Source of the DNA: Pelargonium cotyledonis
Lineage: Eukaryota; Streptophyta; Magnoliopsida; Geraniales; Geraniaceae
Assembly (NCBI GenBank): GCA_036897625.1
Contig: JAYMTA010001015.1
Span: 1-22,348, forward strand
DNA length: 22,348 nt
Direction: 5' to 3'
Shown: positions 1-10,300 of the stretch, piece after piece
How positions within the stretch are numbered: position 1 is the first letter of the stretch
How the letters are laid out: each line of letters begins with the position of its first letter
Notes under the pieces: generated by a model
What the model saw: only the letters and a program-made list of their open reading frames with translations
Database searches by the model: none
Told to the model about the DNA's origin: nothing
Position numbers and translations under genes: made by a program

Positions 1-197
1 ATTGTGACAAAAATCATATTTGCTTTTTAAAAGGTGTATTTGTGACGAAAATTTCTGCCATAGACACACATTTGTGACAACCCAAAAAAAAAACATAAAT
101 ATTCTATCACAGATTCGTCACACAGTACATTTTGTGACTGAAATTCGCAGAATTGTGACATGAATTTTCGTCATACATCGCGAATTTTTTTGTAGTG
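1..197. mobile_element. Terminal part of a CACTA (En/Spm-like) DNA transposon
   Basis: Read on the minus strand from base 197, the element begins CACTACAAAAAAATTCGCG, the usual CACTA terminal inverted repeat. Inside lie many short subterminal motifs in both orientations built on TGTGAC/GTCACA (near 3, 42, 74, 118, 134, 155 and 170). Such arrays bind the transposase in this superfamily. The other end and any transposase lie outside the window. The likely 3-bp target duplication on this side would be AAT at 198-200, but the other copy cannot be seen. No reading frame of note lies in this part. Confidence 0.7.
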
Positions 198-449
198 AAT
201 ATTCACTTACTCACAAATTAAATTTCAAAAAAATATATAATTTTTTAAACTCGTATTTACATATGTACTGTTTAAACAATTTAATGCACATATGTGAAAT
301 TTGTATTGTCATTAATTTATTTTTAGTATTTTATTGTTGCAATATATTAATGTACAATTTAATCTTAATTTTTTTTATACAAAAATATAGTTATGAAGGG
401 TAAAATATAAGTATATACAAGAGTATTTTAGTAAATTTTAGTTTTAAAT

Positions 450-655
450 TTCATTCCTACATAAGTTGGAATGACCATTCCTTAGGTTTTGAGAATGAAT
501 GATTTTTAAGGAAAAGCTGGAATGGGCTCTCCTCATGAAATGGACTTTCTAGCTATTCCTGCTTCTACCAAACATGAGAATGAAATGAAAATGCTGGAAT
601 GAGCTTTTCATAGCTTTTCATTCCATCTCATTCTTGCATACCAAACATAGTCTTA
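450..655. repeat. MITE-like AT-rich repeat with inverted GAATGA/TCATTC arms
   Basis: The stretch is dense in GGAATG/CATTCC and GAGAATGA/TCATTCTC words in both orientations. Near 566-632 an arm close to AGAATGAAATGAAAA is followed by its imperfect reverse complement, so a hairpin is possible. The phrase ACCAAACATG/ACCAAACATA occurs twice (near 567 and 640). This look is common for short non-autonomous plant DNA elements. I could not fix the terminal repeats or a target duplication, so the family is not assigned. Confidence 0.35.
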
Positions 656-2659
656 GGGAATTGTTTTGAAACAAGCTAATTGGATTGAGAAAAGGTTATG
701 CTATGGACGACTTGTACTGGAAAGTTTGAAGTTTGAACATAATTACCGTAAGAAAATGCAAAAGCTAAGTAATTGTAAATAATAATCTCAACTAAAAGAT
801 TAAACTAGCAATTGAAGACTTAAAACTAATATTATACTTTTTACATTGTCGCTTTGCACATGACATATACACAAATCCACCTCTTGCCTGGGTGTGTTGA
901 CTGAAGTGAAGGGAACAATTGATATCAATGAATTGAACAATATCTTCTTGGGCCTTTTTATCTTTATCAGCAAAAGTACTATATTATTAAAATTTCCAAG
1001 GAGGAAATAACAATACAAGTATATACTCAAAGATGAGCTTAAGAGCTCCATTGAAAGAAGAAAAAACTTGTTAAACATTGAGAACATAAAAACCACCTAG
1101 AAAAAAACCATGAGAAATTATGTGAAAAAATGAATTGAATGAGAAGAGGCATATGAGCTTTCTTGATCCAAAGATTCATGGAAGCAATCAACGGAGCAAC
1201 CGAGATGCTACAATGAAAGCCAAACAGTGGGGCATGAATTTCCAACGAGCCCGGACTCTTAATTCATCTCTTTTAACTCGACAAGGATGAGGTCCTCCGA
1301 TCCTGGGCAATCCAAACCAAGTGTTTTGCAAATTTCCAATGTGCGGGTGAGGCAACATTGACGCAATCTTGGAGGCAACATTTAGAGAGTTGAAGCTTCC
1401 AAATCATTGGGAATGTCGATACCATCTTTAATCTGATGCTATGAATCTTTCTATTTTGCTAAGCTGTTTGTTTATTGCATTTGCATGAGCCCTAAATAAA
1501 TAATATGTGTTACAATTATATATTTCTCATCCTCCCTGCACGTTTGCCTTCAAATACTCTTATGATGTTGCTTTTATTTTTCTCTTTCAACTGAAACACT
1601 TTATAATATATACTTATAAAAATGCGTTGTCATAATAGAAAATGGGATGTTTCTACACCTAATTCAACTGCAACTCATTCATATATGTACACCAAACATC
1701 TGTCTGTCACAATCACAACTCTCTCTATGCCCAAAGCCAGCTATGAGCTTACAAAGAGCTACATCTTTTTATTTTTATTTATAATTAATTATAAGAAGAA
1801 AAAAAAGGAGTACGAAAAATTGACAAAGTGAAATAAAATTGTTTTATTAACTTCATCCGAACAAGAAAAGGAAGGCATAAGAAGATTTTGGAGTTAAATC
1901 CAAAGAAAAGATTGTTCAATCGAATCAACCATGGAACTTCATAATTATATGTCACAATAAAAAGTCCATTGCAATCATTTGATCAAACCATTAAAGTAAA
2001 AGATAAAGAATGAAAGAAAAAAGAAAAAAAGAAAAAGGAGAAATTCTTGCCCTCAACATTGTCAACAATCAACATTAATCATTAGTTAGTGCAATTGTTG
2101 CACCAACACAAATCCATACACTCACTATCCATATTAATGCATTGTCAATTAAGGGTCTGTCCTTTTTGCTCAATCACTTCAATCTCCCATTCCTTCTTTT
2201 TCTTTTCTACACTTTAATTTTCTATTTATCATATAAGATTTAATAAATTACTTTCATTATTATTAATTCATTTCTATAATTTAGATAGCATAGTTATGTT
2301 ATAAAAATACACGATGACAAATGAAAAAAAAGTCAAAATTATATAAAATTATTATTCTTATTTTTCCTCAATACTTTTACATGTACGAATGAATATAAGA
2401 AAATTGCAAAACATTGCAACATGAAAGACTCTATTTTATTTAGATGCGAGAGTTAGAGCATGCAAGGATTGGAGTGCTAGCCAACGATGGACCGCGTCAA
2501 CGAGACTATGCAAGCATTGATCTTGGTAGAAATTACGGAGAAGGTTAGGGCATTTATTTGTTATACGACTATTAACTTGTCATCTAATGCATTATTGGAG
2601 ACTCATAGGGTTACCTATCAAATGACATCCCATTTTTTTTGTGTAGTCGTGTTGAAGCA
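656..2659. other. AT-rich intergenic region with no supported gene
   Basis: Only short frames rich in F, L, I, K and S occur here. None has a recognisable domain or good flanking splice sites. Purine-rich runs near 1795-1810 and 2010-2042 and several short A/T runs are present. I see no RNA gene. Confidence 0.5.
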
Positions 2660-3036
2660 TTAATGACCATGGGACAAGCAGTTTAGGGATGATGCGAGTA
2701 AGACAGTGAGGATGCCCCTCCAACACACTTCAGACCTCCTATAACCAGTTGCAATGGAGAGGGAGATGTAGGTTGGTCTCAAAGTTTGACTAATAAATAG
2801 GACAAACACAATGAAAAATTTGATACTTGGGCCTTTGGTCTCGAGAAAACACTTTGTAGGAAACACAATCGAGTACTGCCAACCACGAGAGAGTATGAAG
2901 TTAGGTAGCACATGCGATTTCCATATTGATTCTCATCTACGAAGTTTCCAATTTCCTCACCAACTTTACCCGTAGCAAAGCCATATGGGAGGCCCCTTAT
3001 TTGTATCCAAACGTTGAGATGGAATAACTCGGTCAT
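2660..3036 (-). pseudogene. Decayed retroelement gag-like fragment (DUF4283/CCHC type)
   Basis: The minus-strand frame starting at 3036 reads FHLNVWIQIRGLPYGFATGK followed by VGEEIGNFVDENQYGN. This resembles the 'wIqi.glP..f.te.v...ig..vG' stretch found in the DUF4283/zinc-knuckle proteins of plant LINE-like elements. After about residue 45 the likeness is lost, and a second frame (2911-2660) continues with KCFLETKGPSIKFFIVFVLF, which may be the next part after a frameshift. No start, zinc knuckle or reverse transcriptase is seen. It is a short dead remnant. The family call is from pattern memory. Confidence 0.4.
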
Positions 3037-3529
3037 AATTGGTACATCCCCTGTTTACAACAACTTAAAAATTAGAACACACGCGATTGCTGAACCTCCA
3101 CGGTCCACTCTTCAAATTGTATATCTTCTATATCCATAAATGATGTAGTCAATACTAGTATAGAACTAACTAATTAAACCTAAGCAACAAAGAAGTAGTA
3201 ATTAATGAGTATTCAAATAATTACATAAAAGTTAATTAGGATACTTTATCCTAATCCAAAACACACTTGTTGGTTGTTAATGTTACAAAACAAAGGTAGT
3301 GTTATATAGGGAACATCTAAACTGAGGAGGGAAATGAAAATAAGTAAATAAAAATGGCATAAAAATTAAAAAGACATGAAAGCAAAAAGGAAAATAATAT
3401 AAAATAGAATAGGGACATGGGAGCAATAAAGTTGTCACTGCTCCCTTAAATCGCGGGAACCGCTGAGGCTTTGGTAAGTAACAACTGGACATTAACACTT
3501 AACTTCACCGTCACAATTCACACCAACAC

Positions 3530-4344
3530 AATGAGCTGGCAAAACGGACCCGGCCCGCTGATTCCCAAAATCTAACCCGTTTTTCTAACCCATTTATGAA
3601 CTTGAAAAATTAGACCGGGTCCAAATTAAGTATAAATATACTCATAAAAACAACATAATTCAGTTGACCTAAAAAGTCAGGTTAGAATTCATCGACCGAA
3701 ATCCAACCAGATCCTTTTATCACTTTTATCAACGCAACACAATCATGACAAAAGCTGACGCTTTTACTAATTAACACCAAATGTTACCATTATTTTACTT
3801 TTCCTTTTTCATTTTCTGAAAATAAAATATTTGGTGTGTGTGTTATAGTAGTAAAATAAATAAATAAATAACTTGGAAATGAACCGTTGTTTCCAACTCC
3901 AATTCCAAGGTATTTATAATGTCACGGAGAAAATGAGAAAACGCCTGAAAAAAATTGAAGCCTCAGCTCCTATAAGGTGTATATATATACATATATATAT
4001 GTGTGTGTGTCATTAAATTGTTGCAATTTTTTCCTTTTCAATAAATAAATTTCCGATTAATGGCGATTTAATTTCAATTATATTTGCCCGTTTGACATTT
4101 AATTTTTCCAAAAATATCAGCTGTGCGTCTTCCCTGAATCGCTGTCTTTGACGGTAGACACAGTCCAGATCTTCCATCTCTCAGACCATAGCTTAATTCT
4201 GTGACCAGGTCAGTCATCAATCTGCTGAGATTTTTTGATTTTTTCAACTCTATGTATGCGTTACTGGAATTTTGATCTTTCAGTTTGTTTTTCATCTTGT
4301 TGTAGCCGACGCTGCTCGTGAAATTGAGCTTTGAAGGTGTGAAA
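3530..4344 (+). promoter_or_regulatory. Promoter and 5' leader region of the EFR3-like gene
   Basis: This is the space upstream of the start codon at 4345. A TATA-like TATAAGG lies at 3971-3977, followed by a TA/TG microsatellite (about 3978-4010). A possible leader intron runs from a donor near 4208 (CCAG/GTCAGT) to an acceptor near 4306 (TTGTTGTAG). If the leader starts near 4000, a four-codon upstream ORF (ATG GCG ATT TAA, 4060-4071) would lie in it. Further up, 3540-3720 holds GACCCGG/CCGGGTC words in both orientations and looks like repeat DNA. The transcription start is not fixed by sequence alone. Confidence 0.35.
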
Positions 4345-7300
4345 ATGGGGGTCGTGTCGAGGAAGGTGGTGCCCGCCTGCGGTAACCTCTGTTTCATGTG
4401 CCCTTCGTTGCGAGCAAGGTCGCGCCAGCCAGTCAAACGCTACAAGAAGATGCTTGCTGAAATTCTCCCTCGCAATCAGGTTGCTGCTTTTCCAATCCTT
4501 TTATTTTTCTTTTTCTTTGCTATGTTTGGTTTCCACTAGCAGCTATTGGAGTTCAATTTTTCCTTTTTATAGCATTATTTTTTGTAATTTAGTGCTGCTC
4601 AACTAGATCCGTAGTTTGCTACAATGGGATTAGCTCACTGCTATATTATCTATACTTGTCCCCCAAACACAGATATTTATTTGATGCACTTTTTACAGCT
4701 GCTATGTTACCCTAGTTTGTTGTCCAGTGAAGTTGTGATCTTAGATTTGGTGTATGAATGGATGTGGAGAAGAGATAAACCGAAAGCCGTAGGCCTAATG
4801 AAAATAGCAAGTAAATACCTCAATCTCACTAGTGCCATAAATAAAATTTTCTACCAAAAATGTCAATGAGGATCTTCTTATTCATTGCTACATGCTCTAT
4901 AACTAAAAGGGAGTTAAGCACTAGTTTCCAAACCATCTGGAAGGTTACAAATCTGTCGTAAAGCCGACAAATTGCAATTTTCTTGATAAAGAAACTTAAT
5001 CTAATTTCTTGTATGCTTACTAATTGTGTTTTGCAGGATGTTGAACCAAATGAGAGGAAAATTGGGAAGCTTTGTGAATATGCCTCAAAGAATCCCTTAC
5101 GAATTCCCGAGGCAAGATTTTCTTTCGTCTATCAAAAGACCATGTTCTCAGAACTTTTATGCTGATACGTAGTTTCCAACTTATTGTATTTTCTATGATG
5201 AATGTTGATGAAAATATATTTATTTAGTGCACGATCTTTTTAGTTGACATTTACATCTTCACCTATCTATCCATTTCTATGAAGATTTAGGATTGCTAAA
5301 TGTTGGGTATGAATCGATGTGACTTTTTTTTATTACACTTCTACACTGATTTTCAACTACCGGAGTAGTTTTATTTTTGTACCTCATGTGTTTTCAGTGG
5401 TTAAATTTTAGCCCAGGTAGAAATCATGATGAACTTTGATTTTCCGATGTAATTATTTTCATTCCCTTTTATGTTTAATAAGCTCCAGATGTGGTTGAAC
5501 TGTGGAATAATGAACGTATCTTGTGGCTCAATTGGAAGAAAAATATCTTCGATTTTAAAATTTTATCAAGTTTCCAAATTACGCCAGGTCTATTAATTTT
5601 GCAAGAAAATGGTATTGTATTCCAATTTCACATGATCCAATATTTCATTTGTACAGATCACTGAGCTTCTAGAGCAAAGATGTTACAAGGATTTGCGGAA
5701 TGAGCACTTTGGATCTGCAAAAGTTGTTTTGTCTATCTATAGGAATTTGATATCATCATGTAAGGAGCAGATGTAAGTTCTTATTTGATTTTCTTTTAAT
5801 CTTGTAATTGTTTGAGCCTTTCAGGGGTTTTCTTCTATACAGTTTCCATTCAAGACGCAAATGTGATATCAAGATGACTTATAATTGTAATTTTAGAAAT
5901 AGACCGGGTATACGTACTATCATTATTGAACCTCTAAATGGTGAGATTACGACTATTGTAAACTCAGTGTAATTCATGACAGCTTTAATTTCAACTAGTT
6001 GTGTACTGGCTTCCTGAATTATTCTCTATTCCAAAATTTTCAAATCCATAGCACTCAGTACGTCCCTTGCTATCATGTTCCCGCTCCATTTATTTACCCA
6101 TTCTACAATTTATGAAGATCTAATGTTGAAAATTGCCCCTGGTGACACAGGATGGTGATAGTAACTGGATAATTTTATTCCTCAACTAAGCAGAAAAGAT
6201 TCTGAAAAAAAGAGAGAAAAGAAGTGGTTAATTTTTTATTATTTAAAATAAACAGTTAAAGTTCCATAAACTATGAAGTATATACAGCATCTTTATGTAG
6301 TTTAGGTGAAGTTTCATTCCCAATATTTTCGTTTGTATGATTTTTCTTCTGCTTTTGCTCAGTTGCTACCTATGTAGTCTGGGACTTTGTTATTCTTTTT
6401 ATGACATTTGTTTCAAATGACTTCACCAGATACATTCAATGCTTGCAGGCCGCTGTTTGCTTGCAGCTTATTGGGGGTTGTTCGGACTCTATTGGAACAA
6501 AATCGACACGATGAAATGCAGATTTTGGGTTGCAATACCCTTGTTGAATTTATAGATAGCCAGGTTGGTAAGAGAGGAAAAGCAAGCTTGAAGTTTTGCT
6601 AGTATTTTAGTATCATTCTAGTTATAGTAAGTTGCATTCAGTACACGTAGGGAGTACCTGTTTAATGGCTGTGGCAGAAGATTCATCGATCTCATCAATG
6701 AACCTTCCAGTTTCAAGAAACAGATAAAACTTAGCTATTATAAAAGAAATCAACGAGGAGAAAATGTTTTGTCTAGGGAATGCCTGAGATTTGAGGGAAT
6801 GGTTTTGAGTTTGATGATACTTAGGTGCACCTGTTGAAAGTTGAGGTTTTGCTTTATACCATATGCATATGGTAATTATATCTGTAGTTATTATATTTAG
6901 GTCGCCCAATCAATGGACTTGTCCATATTCTAGGCTTATATGCCTTGGATTACTTGAGCCAGGCTACAGATAATAAGCTCTACCTATTAGTTCATTTTTG
7001 TTAATGATACATTGACATATATATCAATAAATGCAGATGGATAGTACCTACATGTTCAACTTAGAGGGTCTCATTCCTAAATTTTGTCAATTAGCTCAAG
7101 AAGTGGGAGAAGATCAAAGAGCTCTACGTTTACGCTCTGCAGGAATGCAAACTCTGGCTTCTATGGTACAGTTACCTTTTCTAGCTCAAGGTTATTTTCA
7201 TGGGAAAATAGCTGTACACATATTCATGCTTACATTGCCTTTTCTTCCGTATCATTCATGGATATTTCATATCTGTACATGTTTCCGTGACATTAAATGA

Positions 7301-10300
7301 TTTTGTTAGTCATTGTTGAACGGTTATATATGTTATGTTTCCTATTTGTGGAATGGTGTGGTTGATTTGATTCTTCGTTAGTATTGTTGGAAACACCCTT
7401 TTGTAATTCCTTTTATGGAAATAATATATATTTTTATTTCTAACCTTTAAATTTTCACATAATAATCATTGATTTTCCTGCATCTTAATGTTACTCATTT
7501 TGCGATTTTATGTCTACGACCTAATTTGTGGTTGTCTTGCATTATTTTGTTCCTAGGTGTGGTTCATGGGTGAACACTCCCATATCTCAATGGACTTTAA
7601 CAATGTAAGTTACCCTTGTGAAGTTCTTATTCATGTGTTCATCATAAGCAAATTGAAATAAAACAATTAGTTAAACACAAAGAAATTTGGATTAATTTAT
7701 CTTGGAAACAATCATCAACGGGGCAAGTGGTTTAAGGCGCTTGCTTCTCTTGAGGTCTAAGGTTCGAGGCTCGGTTGTCACGCTTGCTGATAAAAAAATA
7801 AAAAATCTATGAACTGAAAGTTGGTTCTAGAAGCACAGTTGGTATTGTGCAGCAGTTAGGCTATTGCTGAGAAGCTAAAATCTTTGCTGCCCACTGAAAT
7901 AGGTCATATCAGCAACCTTGGATAACTATGTGGACCAAAAGAGTTCCAAGGAAGATGGGCAATACTCATCAAACCTCGGTGCCAAACCTGAGCTGCCAGA
8001 GTATGGCTTCACGTACTAATCATTTATAGTATCTTTGTGTGTTTGGATATACTTATTGTTTCTTACCATAGTTATTATTTACTTTCACTTTGACAGGGAT
8101 ACTTCCAAGAGCCCTTCATACTGGTCTAGGGTTTGTTTGAGCAATATAGCTAGATTAGCAAAGGAAGCTACAACAGTTCGACGTGTGCTTGAACCCCTTT
8201 TCCAAAATTTTGATGCTGACAATCATTGGTCTCCTGAAAAAGGACTTGCCTGTACGATGTTGATGTATTTGCAATCACATCTAGAAGAATCAGGTTACTC
8301 TTGAATGTCTTGCTTTGTTTCCTCAAATAGAAATTCTCTTGTTAGTTAATTTTTTCCTAACTAAAGTATTTTGTGCCCCTAATAGCAGGTGGTAACTCAC
8401 ATCTGTTAATATCCATGCTGGTCAAGCACTTGGATCATAAGAATGTTGCCAAGCAACCTTCCATACAGATAGATATTGTTAATATCACATCTGAGCTTGC
8501 GCAAAATGTAAAGCAACAAGCATCAGTTGCAATTATTGGAGCAATCTCTGATTCGATCAAGCATTTACGAAAATGTATGCAAAATTCGGTCGAAGCATCC
8601 ATCTCTGGAAACGGTACAGATAACTGCAATGCTGATCTTCAATGTGCCTTAGAAAGATGCATATCAAAGCTCTCAAATAAGGTACATGAAGTTCTTAACA
8701 TCATTCTTACATATTTATTAATCTTGGTCCTGTAGTGTGGGTTAGTATTCTGGTCCCATGGATACTAGTTAATCAATACTACTTTTTTAAACTCAAGCCA
8801 CTTCCAAATTCATATTATTCTACTAAATTACTGGAAAATTTAGACATTCTTGCACCATTTCCAGTTTTCTACGTTTCTTGTGGTCTTGTATGTCCAATCA
8901 GTCAAATATTGGTATGACCTATTAAGATTGGTGGACTACCATAAACATCTTTGGTATAGAAATCTAAGTTAAATTAGTTTTATATTCATGTATATAAAGT
9001 GGTGAAAAGTGCATGTGTGTAATCCATTACTATAGTATGAATAAAATAAGCTTGAAAGCAAGGTCTTACAAGTTGTCCTTGCGAGCACAGCAATTTTGTT
9101 TTAGTTGTTTTACAATAAACAATCTGTTCTTATTAGCAGGTGGCTGATGTGGGTCCCATTCTTGATATGATGGCTGTGGTGCTGGAGAATATTTCAACTA
9201 CAACTATTGTTGCCAGAACAACTATGTCTGCAGTTCATCGCACTGCAGAAATTATCTCTTCCATACCTAACGTATTGTATCACAAGAAGGTAAGTGCTCT
9301 TAAACACTGTAGCATTTTAATGCTATTCTGTTCTTATGAAGTCATTTAAGTTCATTGGGCTACTTTTATTTCCCGTTTCAGGCTTTTCCTGAGGCTCTAT
9401 TTCATCAGTTGCTTCTAGCCATGGCTCATCCAGACCCTGAAACACAAGTGGTTGCCCATAGTGTTTTCTCTATTGTTCTTATGCCACCTGTGCTTTCTCC
9501 TTGGTCAGACAAGAGCAAGAAAACTTCAAGGGTATTTTCTAAGACTTTTTCAGTTGGTACAATACAAAAGGTAAGAAGTGGGAGTGTCTCCCACCTTGAT
9601 GAAAATAACGACGAAATAGAATCAGTGGAGGGAGATCAGAGGGAGGAAGGAAATCAGATATCTGAAGAAGGTTTGAAACAATCTAAATCGCGCATATCTC
9701 ATAGTCATACATGCAGCTTTAAGCGTGATTTGACTGGTGGAAAGACGGTATGAAGCTTTGTTACTTTATCTTTGTACTTCACAAGTTACAGTTCAATTTA
9801 TATGTTTTGTTTATTTATTAACTGGGTTGATTATTGCGAACCTTACTCAGTGTTCTTGTCTACCTGTCTATTGTTTTTGCAATCCACAAGTTATGATTTA
9901 TATTTTGTCTGATATAGTTATTGTTAGAGTGTCGGGAAATGAAGTGATAGTGGTTGTTAGAGCGGCAGGAAATCAATGGATAGAAGATTGATTAGCACAT
10001 TTTAGGGATCTTGTTTTATCTAGATTGAGTTGATTTTTAGGATCTTTGATTGAGATCTTTGTTTGATCTTGATTGACTCTATTTGTACTATAAAGTATAA
10101 ACTGGGTTTCACTTATCATGAAAAATATTTATTTTCTCTCATCATCACATGATATCAAAGCATTGAGAATGACACTCTTGCCTTGGGACAAATTATATGA
10201 ATAGTCACTGAGCCTCTTATGATCTTATCCGACAGAACTACTACAAGACATAGTCCCTGAGTCATGAGAACACACTAGAAATAGAGCCTGAGCCTCCCAG

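Noticed and set aside
800-1245. Two overlapping minus-strand frames
   Set aside because: Composition is F/L/S-rich AT-type, no domain, no conserved splice layout.
3448-3462. E2F-like CGCGGGAAC
   Set aside because: It is about 900 bases from the nearest start codon with no TATA box beside it; likely chance.
4624-4869. 81-codon open frame (+)
   Set aside because: It lies inside intron 1 of the EFR3-like gene and has no known motif.
7721-7785. Possible tRNA gene (A and B box)
   Set aside because: No closing acceptor stem or clear anticodon arm; the A-rich tail fits a SINE better.
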